Source: Acidimicrobiales bacterium
Lineage (GTDB): Bacteria > Actinomycetota > Acidimicrobiia > Acidimicrobiales > UBA8190
DNA length: 9,118 nucleotides
Assembly (NCBI GenBank): GCA_030042575.1
Contig: JASHZK010000093.1
Coordinates: forward strand, 1 to 9,118
Reading direction: 5' to 3'
Position numbers and translations under genes: made by a program. Under the pieces are notes generated by a model, which saw only the letters and a list, made by a program, of their open reading frames with translations, searched no databases and was not told where the DNA came from. Shown one piece after another: positions 1 to 6,603 of this stretch. How positions within the stretch are numbered: position 1 is the first letter of the stretch; every line of letters begins with the position of its first letter.

Positions 1-1887
1 CTCGAGCGCCTCGAGCCGCCGCACCGCCTCCGGGCTGTCGGCGTCCGAGAACAGGTAGCACCACGAGGGCAGGTCGAGGCGGCCGACCCGGCCCCGCAAT
101 TGGTGGAGCTGGGCGATACCGAAGTGCTGGGCGTCTTCGATCACCATCACCGTGGCCTCGGGCACGTCCACCCCCACCTCGACGACGGTGGTGGCCACCA
201 GCACGTCGAGGCGTCCCGACCGGAAGTCGGCCATGACCTGCTCCTTGTCGGCTGCCTTGAGCTGGCCGTGCAGCAGGCCGAGGCGAAGCCCGGCCAACGG
301 GCCGGCCGCCAGGCGCTTGTGCTCAGCCGTGGCCGAGGCGGCTTGGACCCGGTCGGATCCCTCCACGAGTGGGCACACGACGAAGGCGCGCCGGCCGGCG
401 GCCACCTCGGTCCGCACCCTGGCCCAGGCCTCCTCTTCGTCTTGGTCGGTTCGCGCCCAGCAGGTCACGACGGGAGAGCGCCCGGCCGGCAGCTCGTCGA
501 GCTCGGTCAGATCGAGGTCCCCGAAGACCGCCATGGCCGCCGTGCGCGGGATGGGCGTGGCCGTCATGACCAGCAGGTCGGAGTCGGCGCCGCCGTGGCG
601 ACGGCCCTTGGCCCGCAAAGCGGCGCGCTGTTCGACCCCGAAGCGGTGCTGTTCGTCGATGACCACCAACCCCAGACTGTTGAATCGGACGTCTTCGGTG
701 AGCAGGGCGTGAGTCCCCACGACCACATCGATCTGTCCGTCGGAGACCCCGGCGTGCAGCCGGGTCCGACCGGCGGCGGAGCTACGGTTGGTGAGGAGCC
801 CCAGACCCAGGGGCCGCCGGCCGCCCAGTCGGCCCGGGTCGGGCACCGACAATCCCCCGAGCAGGGTGCGGACGGCCAGGTAGTGCTGCTCGGCCAGCAC
901 CTCGGTGGGCGCCATCAGCGCCCCCTGGTGGCCGCCTTGCACGGCGGTGAGGAGCGCGGCCACAGCCACCACCGTCTTTCCCGAGCCGACGTCGCCCTGG
1001 AGCAGCCGGTGCATGGGCCTCGGACCGGCCATGTCGTGGCCGATGCGGTCGATGGCCCGTCGCTGGGCGCCGGTGAGGGCGAAGGGGAGCTGGGCCAGAA
1101 ACGGCTCGACCAGGAGGCGATCGGGCGGCGGATGGACCACGTGCTCGATGCCGAGAAGGTCACGCTCCAGAACCAGGCGTCGCCTCACCACCTGCAACTG
1201 GAGCCGGAGCAGCTCGTCGAAGGCCAGCCGTTCTCGGGCGGCGGCACGCTGATCGAAGCTGTCCGGGGCGTGAATGGCGCCGAACGCCTCGCTCCGGCCC
1301 ATGAGCCCGAGCCGCCGCAACACGGCGGCGGGCACGGGGTCGTCCAGCGGGCCGGCCCGGCGCAGAGCCTCGGCGATCCATTCACCGAACTCCCAGCCGT
1401 CGATGCCGGCTTTGTCCGAAGTCGGATAGATGGGCACGATCCGGCCGGTGCGATTGCCGACCAGGTCCACCACGGGGTTGGTCATGCACCGGCGCCCGCG
1501 CCGGCTGTCGACCTTGCCGAAGAACAGAGCCTCGGTGCCCACCGGAAGCTGCCGGCTGCGCCAGGGCTGGTTGAAGAAGCCGATGCGCATCCGACTGTCG
1601 CCGTCGGAGACGTCGAGCTCGACCAGGGCCCGGCCGCCGCGGGTGCGCCTGCTGGTGGAGGCGGTCACCTGGGCCAGGACCACCGCCTCTTCCCCCGTTG
1701 CCAGTTCGGCCAGGGCCGCCACCCGGGTGCGGTCGACGTAGCGGCGCGGATAATGGGTGACGAGGTCGAGCACGCTGTTGATGCCGAGGGTGGACAGCGC
1801 CGCGCTTCGCTTCTCCCCCACCCGGTTCACGCGCCACACCGGGACCTGAGCCAGCTCCCGCAGCGATCGGCCGCCGCGTCCGGTCAC
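1..1887 (-). CDS. recG: ATP-dependent DNA helicase RecG (3' end cut by window edge)
   Basis: RecG is a cytoplasmic superfamily 2 helicase that remodels stalled replication forks and Holliday junctions. About 629 codons are visible; the family usually has about 690-740 residues, so the last part is outside the window. The N-terminus (RELAQVPVWRVNRVGEKR) fits the start of the wedge domain, followed by LGINSVLDLVTHYPRRYVDR. Walker A GDVGSGKT lies at about residues 298-305, the DEQH box at 411-414, MTATPIPRT shortly after, and motif VI QLHQLRGRVGR at 593-603 near the left edge. All key helicase motifs present are intact. The start chosen is GTG at 1887, which puts the wedge motif at the usual distance from the N-terminus; in-frame GTG codons at 1938 and 1935 and a TTG at 1947 are alternatives, and an in-frame stop at 2002-2004 bounds the choice. 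No clear Shine-Dalgarno is seen. It is divergent from the lipoprotein gene at 2033. Confidence 0.96.
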   Translation of the reverse strand, partial: MTGRGGRSLRELAQVPVWRVNRVGEKRSAALSTLGINSVLDLVTHYPRRYVDRTRVAALAELATGEEAVVLAQVTASTSRRTRGGRALVELDVSDGDSRMRIGFFNQPWRSRQLPVGTEALFFGKVDSRRGRRCMTNPVVDLVGNRTGRIVPIYPTSDKAGIDGWEFGEWIAEALRRAGPLDDPVPAAVLRRLGLMGRSEAFGAIHAPDSFDQRAAARERLAFDELLRLQLQVVRRRLVLERDLLGIEHVVHPPPDRLLVEPFLAQLPFALTGAQRRAIDRIGHDMAGPRPMHRLLQGDVGSGKTVVAVAALLTAVQGGHQGALMAPTEVLAEQHYLAVRTLLGGLSVPDPGRLGGRRPLGLGLLTNRSSAAGRTRLHAGVSDGQIDVVVGTHALLTEDVRFNSLGLVVIDEQHRFGVEQRAALRAKGRRHGGADSDLLVMTATPIPRTAAMAVFGDLDLTELDELPAGRSPVVTCWARTDQDEEEAWARVRTEVAAGRRAFVVCPLVEGSDRVQAASATAEHKRLAAGPLAGLRLGLLHGQLKAADKEQVMADFRSGRLDVLVATTVVEVGVDVPEATVMVIEDAQHFGIAQLHQLRGRVGRLDLPSWCYLFSDADSPEAVRRLEALE

Positions 1888-2020
1888 CCGCCACCGATGC
1901 CGAAGAGGCCCGCTGGCGACGCGCCCATCGGGCACCACACCAGCCAAGTCAGTGAGAGACGGGCCGCATGGGGGGGCGAGGCCGGTGGCACCTGGGTCAG
2001 GCTATCCACCGACGCGGCGA

Positions 2021-2026
2021 TAGAGT
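2021..2026 (+). promoter_or_regulatory. Candidate -10 element (TAGAGT) of a leaderless lipoprotein gene
   Basis: TAGAGT fits the actinobacterial TANNNT -10 pattern. Its last base lies 7 nt before the G of the GTG start at 2033, the spacing expected if transcription begins on the start codon. No -35 matching TTGACA is seen at 16-18 bp, and no Shine-Dalgarno precedes the gene. A leaderless transcript is therefore inferred. The rest of the 145-bp divergent spacer (1888-2032) shows nothing else I can support. Confidence 0.45.
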
Positions 2027-2032
2027 CCGACG

Positions 2033-2755
2033 GTGCGCCGGCTCCTCCTCCTCGGACTGGCGGTGCCCTGTGTGGCCTCGGCGTGCGGCTCCTCACCACT
2101 GGGGGCGCTCGAGGGCAAGAGCCCCAAGGCCGTCTTGTCGCTGGCCGAGCAGGCCATGGACGACGCCCACCATTCCTTTCACTTCGCCGACGAGACCAGG
2201 GTCGACGACGAGACGACCACCGTGACCGGCAACGACTCGGGGGTGGGGGCGAACGAGACGTTGAGTGGCGCCGCTCCCAACCTCCAGGTGGTGCGTACCG
2301 CCGACGGGACCATCTACATCCGGGGAGCGGCCGCCGCCTTGCAGTCGGCCCTCGGTCTCTCCAGTGCCACCGCCACCAGCCACGTCGGCACCTGGATCAG
2401 TTTGGCCCCGTCCGACAGTCCCTACACCAAGGTGGACGACGCCCTGGCCTGGCAGAACGAAGTCGACTACTACCTGCCCCAGTCGTCGCTGCATCTGGTG
2501 ACCAGCAAGCCCATCGGCGGGCACCACGTGATCGGCGTGACGGGCAAGGCCCCGGCCGCCGACGACGACGGCCACGGGGCCACCGCCACCCTGTTCGTGC
2601 CCACCTCGGCGCCGTTCACGCCGGTGGGGGCCTCGTTGAATTTCGGCTCGGCGTCGAGCGCCGGCACCGAAGTGGTGCTCTTCGGCCAGTGGGGGACCCA
2701 GGCGCGCCCGAGCGCCCCCTCGGGTGCCGTCCCCCTGTCGTCGATCCAGAGCTGA
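2033..2755 (+). CDS. Putative secreted lipoprotein, LppX/LprG-like in style
   Basis: This 240-aa protein starts at GTG. It has a short basic N-terminus (MRR), a hydrophobic stretch at 4-15 and a lipobox-like ASAC ending at Cys18. Alanine at -3 instead of the usual Leu is tolerated but not ideal, and export with lipidation at Cys18 is inferred. The mature part has an early helix-like segment (PKAVLSLAEQAMDDAHHSFHF) and then beta-rich text with DGTIYIRG (91-98) and GTWISLAPSDSPYTKV (119-134). That pattern of a 'dG..Yi' strand followed by 'W..l....y..v' recalls actinobacterial lipoproteins of the LppX/LprAFG type, which bind lipids, but the resemblance is by eye only. The C-terminus is Ser/Gly/Ala-rich and lacks a membrane segment. 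It is transcribed alone, divergent from recG and convergent with the PstS-like gene. No Shine-Dalgarno is visible. Specific function unknown. Confidence 0.8.
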   Translation: MRRLLLLGLAVPCVASACGSSPLGALEGKSPKAVLSLAEQAMDDAHHSFHFADETRVDDETTTVTGNDSGVGANETLSGAAPNLQVVRTADGTIYIRGAAAALQSALGLSSATATSHVGTWISLAPSDSPYTKVDDALAWQNEVDYYLPQSSLHLVTSKPIGGHHVIGVTGKAPAADDDGHGATATLFVPTSAPFTPVGASLNFGSASSAGTEVVLFGQWGTQARPSAPSGAVPLSSIQS

Positions 2756-2787
2756 GCTCCACTTCGCCCTTTGCCACCAAAAGGGCT

Positions 2788-2820
2788 GAGGGGCCGGACC
2801 GCACAGCGGCCCGGCCCCTC
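2788..2820. terminator. Hairpin terminator between convergent genes
   Basis: A perfect 10-bp stem pairs GAGGGGCCGG (2788-2797) with CCGGCCCCTC (2811-2820). After one mismatch, an inner 3-bp CCG/CGG pairing closes on a 5-nt loop (CACAG). It sits between the stop of the plus-strand lipoprotein (2755) and the stop of the minus-strand PstS-like gene (2864). Read on the minus strand it is followed within a few bases by TTTT, giving an intrinsic-terminator look. Read on the plus strand it is followed by a C-rich run, so termination that way is less certain. Confidence 0.75.
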
Positions 2821-2863
2821 TCCCCCCTGCTGTGTTGCGATGACGCGGTGTTGCGCTTCTTTC

Positions 2864-4846
2864 TCAGTCGCCGTTGGTGGTGAACACCAGGCAGTGACCG
2901 GTGGCGGTGACCCCGTCGGTGTACTGCGTGTCCACGAACTGGTACTCGGGGTCGGTGAGCACCTCGGGCGTCGCCGTCAGTGTCCCCTGAGTCGGGTACA
3001 TGTTCGTCTCCTTGGGCAACGGGTAGAAGCCGTAGCTCTTGATGGTCGACTGGATCTCCGAACCGTAAGTGGCACCGGTGGCGGAGTTGGAGTCGACATC
3101 GGAGCTCTCCTGGCAGATGAACCCGTCCTCACCCACGAAGTTCAGCGCCGCCTGGGGCGAGGCGTCGAAGGAGCCGCCGCCGTTCGAGTACACGTTGTAC
3201 AGGTACCGGTCGGTGGGGTAGGTGCCGTCTTCGATGGTGGTGGCGTCCACCGCGATCGGTGACCCGTTCTCGGTGATGGTCTCCGAACCGGTCTTGATCA
3301 CCCCGCCCTTGGGCGTCTTGGCCGAGCCGCATTCGCCGTCGGCGAACTTGCACGCCACCTGGGACTTGCCGTACGACATGTAGAACAGCGCGTCGGCTTC
3401 GTCCCCGTTCTTCAAGATGCTCGTGATCTCGTTCTCGAAGATGACGTGCGAATCGGCGTAGGCGGTGCCGCGGTAGGAGATCCCCTCGTCGTCCTGAGGA
3501 GTCGAGCTCACGTCCAGCACCGTCGTCCACGTCGACTCGGTACCCGAGCCCGACTGGGCGTTGTACACGTCGATGGGACAGGCCTTCTGGAACTCGGCGA
3601 AGGTGTAGGGCACCTTGTCGCTCGTGGGCAGCACGCAGTGGCCCGAACCGCCGCTCTTGTTGTTGGCCGACGTGACGTAGCCCGTGGGGGCGCCGCTGTA
3701 GTCGTAGCACAGGTTGTACTGCCCCGTGCTCGACGTCGGCTTCTTGGAGCTCACCGAGGCGCAGATCTGGCCCCAGTTGGTGATGCCGGTGTTGGCCGAG
3801 CAGGTGTCGCCGGTGCCCTCGTAGCAGCTGGCCCCGTAGATCGTCGAAAGCACCGGGATCGACAGCGAGGTGATCCCCTCAGACGGGGTCCAGCACGCCT
3901 CTTTCTCCGCCGTCGTGGCACCCTTCGCCGTCGAGCACTTGGAGGGGTCGATCTCGGTCCAGTGGATCCAGGGCACGGCGTCCTGGGCATAGGCCACGAA
4001 GTTGAGCCCGGGGTCGTCGCTGGCGGCGGTGGCCACCGGGTCGCCGGTCGGGAGGTCCTGGCCGTTGTTGGGCGCCCTGGAGGACCGGGCGGCGTCGACG
4101 ATGGCGTAGTCCGTGCCGGTGTTCTCCAGCTGCTTGATGCCGTTGGAGGACCCCAGCGGCGGCTCTTGGACCACCACGTCGTTGTAGGGGTTCTGGCTGT
4201 CACCACCCACGTATTGGGTGCTGATCTCCGCGCCCGAGGGGATGTCGGCCGACACGGTGCAGCCGGTGAAGTCGGTGGCGTCGCCGCCGGTGCAGGTGAC
4301 CTGGCCGATCTCCTCGTTGGCGTAGCCCTGGTAGGTGCCCAGGTCGCCGCTCCCCCCGCCGAAGGTCCACACGTCGAGGGTGCCACCGCCCGATGCCGTC
4401 GTCCCCACGGTGGAAGCGCCCCAGCCGTCGAGGGCGAAGCCGGTGGCGGGTGAAGAGCCGATGCCGGTGGCGGACACCGGGATGTCGGTGTCAGAGGTGG
4501 TGACGGCACTGGTGGTCGTCGTCCACGCCCCGTCCAAGCTGCTCGTGTTGTTGTCACCCAGCCCGTTCTCCCCGCCGGTGTCGTTGCCGGCGCAGCGGAA
4601 GTCGAGGTACTGGGTGGTGCCGGCGGTGGCCGTCAGGTTGCACCCGGGGGACTCGTTGAACAAGGTGGACAGGGCGTTCATCATCAGATAGGTCGTGTTG
4701 GAACCGCTCATGATGATGAGGTTGTTGTTGGCGGGCACCGGCGCTGCGCTGGCAGGAACGGCGAGCGCCACTCCGAGCCCGCCGGCGCCGACGAGCCCCA
4801 CTGCTGCCCGCAGGGCCGCTCGTCGCATCCGTCTACTGTGAGTCAT
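2864..4846 (-). CDS. Secreted PstS-like phosphate-family substrate-binding protein
   Basis: This 660-aa exported protein starts at ATG with a strong AAGGAGG 8 nt upstream. A Sec-type signal peptide covers residues 1-34, with a basic start (RRMRRAALR), a Gly/Ala/Val/Leu core and an AxA site before Ala35. The mature part shows the periplasmic-binding-protein pattern of PstS: SGSNTTYLMMNAL (47-59) as the first ligand loop, FVAYAQDAVPW (283-293), the hinge-like SIPVLSTIYG...NTGITNWGQI (329-361) and SGSGT (432-436), equivalent to the phosphate-binding SGTT loop. PstS is usually about 350-400 aa, so long insertions are present. Sixteen cysteines in the mature chain suggest disulfides outside the cell. 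There is no lipobox and no C-terminal anchor, so it is probably released or held non-covalently. No pstC, pstA or pstB is adjacent. Phosphate as ligand is inferred from the family; another oxyanion or a structural role is possible. Confidence 0.85.
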   Translation of the reverse strand: MTHSRRMRRAALRAAVGLVGAGGLGVALAVPASAAPVPANNNLIIMSGSNTTYLMMNALSTLFNESPGCNLTATAGTTQYLDFRCAGNDTGGENGLGDNNTSSLDGAWTTTTSAVTTSDTDIPVSATGIGSSPATGFALDGWGASTVGTTASGGGTLDVWTFGGGSGDLGTYQGYANEEIGQVTCTGGDATDFTGCTVSADIPSGAEISTQYVGGDSQNPYNDVVVQEPPLGSSNGIKQLENTGTDYAIVDAARSSRAPNNGQDLPTGDPVATAASDDPGLNFVAYAQDAVPWIHWTEIDPSKCSTAKGATTAEKEACWTPSEGITSLSIPVLSTIYGASCYEGTGDTCSANTGITNWGQICASVSSKKPTSSTGQYNLCYDYSGAPTGYVTSANNKSGGSGHCVLPTSDKVPYTFAEFQKACPIDVYNAQSGSGTESTWTTVLDVSSTPQDDEGISYRGTAYADSHVIFENEITSILKNGDEADALFYMSYGKSQVACKFADGECGSAKTPKGGVIKTGSETITENGSPIAVDATTIEDGTYPTDRYLYNVYSNGGGSFDASPQAALNFVGEDGFICQESSDVDSNSATGATYGSEIQSTIKSYGFYPLPKETNMYPTQGTLTATPEVLTDPEYQFVDTQYTDGVTATGHCLVFTTNGD

Positions 4847-4854
4847 CAGGCACT

Positions 4855-4861
4855 CCTCCTT
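4855..4861 (-). promoter_or_regulatory. Strong Shine-Dalgarno of the PstS-like gene
   Basis: AAGGAGG read on the minus strand, 8 nt before the ATG at 4846. It fixes the start of the PstS-like protein and is the strongest ribosome binding site in the window, suggesting high translation. Confidence 0.9.
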
Positions 4862-4915
4862 GTCGAGAGCCGTGCGCGGCCGACCGATTTCGACCAGGGG
4901 GCTCCACCAGGAGGC

Positions 4916-4921
4916 AATCTA
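4916..4921 (-). promoter_or_regulatory. Candidate -10 element (TAGATT) for the PstS-like gene
   Basis: TAGATT on the minus strand fits TANNNT. It would place the transcription start near 4909 and give a leader of about 60 nt. No good -35 hexamer lies 17-18 bp upstream. That region is occupied by the PHO-box-like repeats, as expected of an activator-dependent promoter. Confidence 0.45.
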
Positions 4922-4926
4922 AGAAA

Positions 4927-4948
4927 GCGAGTTGAACGGCACGTGACC
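4927..4948 (-). promoter_or_regulatory. PHO-box-like pair of 11-bp direct repeats
   Basis: On the minus strand GGTCACGTGCC (4948-4938) is followed directly by GTTCAACTCGC (4937-4927). Both begin with G(G/T)TCA, and the 11-nt phase matches the direct-repeat PHO boxes bound by PhoP in Streptomyces; mycobacterial RegX3 sites use a similar GTTCACC-type unit. The pair ends 5 nt before the TAGATT -10, where an activator would replace -35 contacts. The outer bases of each unit match the consensus poorly. The position upstream of a PstS-family gene is the main support. Confidence 0.45.
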
Positions 4949-4997
4949 GCAGCGTCGCACGCGAGCAAACTCTTCTCCGGCGACGAAGCTCGTCAAT

Positions 4998-5013
4998 TTT
5001 GTCGGTTTGTCGG
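4998..5013. repeat. Tandem 8-bp direct repeat
   Basis: TTTGTCGG occurs twice in tandem (CCGACAAA twice on the minus strand). It lies in the spacer between the end of the lipoprotein gene and the PHO-box-like repeats. It may be an accidental repeat or an operator; no known site was recognised. Confidence 0.4.
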
Positions 5014-5057
5014 CACGTCGTCGGCCATCGCCGATCGCACCGACCGGTGCCGCGCCG

Positions 5058-5666
5058 TCAGCTCAGACCCGGGGTGTTGGGATTCTGCAGCTGGATCTCG
5101 GCATCCGATCCGCCCACTACGTGGTAACGGAACGACACAGCGTAGCCGGGAGAGGTCCATACGAAGGTGCCCTCGTAGGGGATGATCTTCGACACCACTC
5201 CACCGCTGTCGAAGACCACCTGCTGTGGTTGCCCCGACAGATTGGTCCATGTGATGGGGAGGAAGGCGTCGGCGATGAGCAACTCGGGCACGAGCTCACC
5301 ATGTTCGGCGATGATGATCTGCTGCCCGGCGTCGTTGGTGGCACTGATGGGACGGCTGCCACGCTCAGTGGGGATGGTCGTGCCCGGGTTGGGGGCACCG
5401 TAAGTGGCGGTGCCGTAGGTCATCTCCGGGGTCAGGAACTGGGCGGAGGCGTCGCTGTCCTTGCCCTTGTCTTTCCCCTTGTCGTGGGTCGAGGCCGTGG
5501 CCGACTTACCTGCCGCAGCCGAATGAGTGCTGCCACAGGCGGCCAACGACAGCCCGGCCGCCACCAGGGCCACCAGGGCGAATCTCCTGGCGCCGTACGA
5601 CCGCCGGCGCCCCGTCGGCACGAGGTCGAACAGCAGTCTTCTCTTTCTCTGCACAACGTTGCGCAC
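5058..5666 (-). CDS. Putative lipoprotein with a cupredoxin-like C-terminal domain
   Basis: A 202-aa exported protein, last gene of the right-hand operon. The start chosen is GTG at 5666 because GAGGAG lies just upstream; GTG at 5621 would give a more usual signal-peptide length but has no Shine-Dalgarno. The N-region is long and basic (RKRR, RRR, ARR), followed by a hydrophobic core and the lipobox LAAC with lipidated Cys44. The mature part opens with a Ser/Ala linker and a charged low-complexity run (HDKGKDKGKDSD, about 61-72). The C-terminal 90 residues look beta-rich: LPITWTNLSGQPQQVVFDSG (136-155), YEGTFVW (164-170), SFRYHVVGG (178-186). This order resembles a small cupredoxin, but the usual Cys and Met copper ligands are absent and only H182 is suitably placed, so copper binding is doubtful. 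The gene begins 43 nt after the sortase-like stop, so co-transcription is likely. Function not recognised. Confidence 0.8.
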   Translation of the reverse strand: MRNVVQRKRRLLFDLVPTGRRRSYGARRFALVALVAAGLSLAACGSTHSAAAGKSATASTHDKGKDKGKDSDASAQFLTPEMTYGTATYGAPNPGTTIPTERGSRPISATNDAGQQIIIAEHGELVPELLIADAFLPITWTNLSGQPQQVVFDSGGVVSKIIPYEGTFVWTSPGYAVSFRYHVVGGSDAEIQLQNPNTPGLS

Positions 5667-5670
5667 CGTG

Positions 5671-5676
5671 CTCCTC
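5671..5676 (-). promoter_or_regulatory. Shine-Dalgarno deciding the lipoprotein start
   Basis: GAGGAG on the minus strand lies 4 nt before GTG 5666. The spacing is short but usable, and no better site precedes the other in-frame GTG codons at 5678, 5654 and 5621. Confidence 0.6.
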
Positions 5677-5709
5677 ACAATGGGACGTTGCCGTACGCCG
5701 GACTCCTGC

Positions 5710-6603
5710 TCACAACGTGGCAGGGAGGCAGCGGGCGACGGCCTCGGCCGTGGCCAGCCCACAGGCCAACACGACGGGACAGGTGAGCACATAGGTGGGC
5801 CACGGGCGTCGCCAGCGCCACAGGGCGTAGCCACCGAGTGCCACCGCCGCCAACAACAGCACCGCCCACAGGGCCACGTCGAGCCCGGCGGAAGGATCGC
5901 CGCCGAGGCCGGCCTCGGTCGGCCGCTTTCGGGGAGAAGCACTGGCAGGAGCCGTCACCGGTTCCCCGTCCAGCACGGCGCCCACCGTCAACCAGCCGTT
6001 GGGGACGAACGACGAGTCGGAGGTGACCAGGGTCAGCCGGCTCGTCCTGGTGGGGGTCACCAGTGGCTGTTCGCCTCCGGCCACGGTGAGCACGGACTGC
6101 ACTGTGTAGCGAAACGATCCGAGCCCGTCGGTGACAGTGATGGAATCGCCGCGTCGCAGGTCGGCCAGGGCGCCGAAGGGCCCACCGAAGGTGACACGTC
6201 GTCCGGCCACCACAGCGTTGCCGGCCGCTCCCGGCAGGGCGGCGCCTGCCATCAGCCCCGGACCAGCCTCGAGGTCCGAGGCGGTCGTCCCTTCGACGAC
6301 GACGTCCCGGAGATGGAGCGCGGGGATGCGGAGCACGGCCACCGGATCGCCCTGGGCCGCCACCCCCCGCTGGACGAGAGAGAAGGTTCCGATGCGGTTG
6401 CCGGTCAACTGTGACAGCAGCCGGTGCTGGTCGCGGGCAGCGGTGAGCGGTGTGAAGGCGAAGAGATAGAGGACCAACATGACGAGGAACACGCCCAGGG
6501 CGCTGAGGCCTACGCCGGTCACGCGCAAGGCCATCACTCGGCGCGACCCGCCGGTCTTCTCGGCGATCGCCGCCTCCTCGACGGTGAGCACCCCTGCGGT
6601 CAT
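5710..6603 (-). CDS. Sortase-like membrane protein lacking the catalytic triad
   Basis: A 297-aa protein starting at ATG 6603, which overlaps the previous stop as ATGA; a longer frame to 6741 exists but would overlap the upstream gene by over 140 bp. A membrane segment spans about 27-50. The extracellular sortase domain (about 85-212) shows the class E/F pattern: AVLRIPALHLRDVVVEGTTASDL is followed by GPGLM, LPGAAGNAVVAG, then FGGPFGALADLRRGDSITV and RLTLVTSD. At the catalytic positions the usual AGHR is AGRR (R135), the usual T-C is T-S (S195), and the usual Arg before Leu-Val-Val is Trp (W204). All three codons were checked in the nucleotide sequence (CGA, TCC, TGG). Transpeptidase activity is therefore unlikely. 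Two more hydrophobic segments (about 241-260 and 271-290) flank RWRRPWPT, giving three likely membrane segments. A non-enzymatic binding, scaffold or chaperone role is inferred. Confidence 0.85.
   Translation of the reverse strand: MTAGVLTVEEAAIAEKTGGSRRVMALRVTGVGLSALGVFLVMLVLYLFAFTPLTAARDQHRLLSQLTGNRIGTFSLVQRGVAAQGDPVAVLRIPALHLRDVVVEGTTASDLEAGPGLMAGAALPGAAGNAVVAGRRVTFGGPFGALADLRRGDSITVTDGLGSFRYTVQSVLTVAGGEQPLVTPTRTSRLTLVTSDSSFVPNGWLTVGAVLDGEPVTAPASASPRKRPTEAGLGGDPSAGLDVALWAVLLLAAVALGGYALWRWRRPWPTYVLTCPVVLACGLATAEAVARCLPATL
6600..6603 (-). promoter_or_regulatory. ATGA stop/start overlap
   Basis: The TGA of the 767-aa protein (6602-6600) shares bases with the ATG of the sortase-like gene (6603-6601). 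No purine-rich Shine-Dalgarno precedes this ATG; the minus strand there is C-rich. Translation by coupling or re-initiation is therefore likely. Confidence 0.8.

Noticed and set aside
100..2883. Very long plus-strand open frame (927 codons) antisense to recG and running through the lipoprotein gene
   Set aside because: The opposite strand encodes RecG with every helicase motif, and from 2033 a different plus frame encodes a lipoprotein with a signal peptide. The long frame's translation is low-complexity Gly/Arg/His/Pro text typical of antisense frames in GC-rich DNA.
3446..4453. 335-codon plus-strand open frame inside the PstS-like gene
   Set aside because: Val/Gly/Arg/Ala-rich shadow translation with no domain pattern; the minus strand gives a signal peptide and binding-protein motifs.
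4968..4996. TTGACG at 4996-4991 (minus) as a -35 element
   Set aside because: No acceptable TANNNT -10 lies 16-18 bp downstream, and the TAGATT at 4921 is much too far away.
5022..5050. Small hairpins (GCACC/GGTGC and TCGGC/GCCGA) after the lipoprotein stop as a terminator
   Set aside because: Each stem is only 5 bp and no T-run follows directly on the minus strand. A weak terminator is possible but not supported well enough to list.
5527..6414. 295-codon plus-strand open frame across the sortase-like and lipoprotein genes
   Set aside because: It spans two genes encoded on the other strand and its translation has no recognisable motifs.
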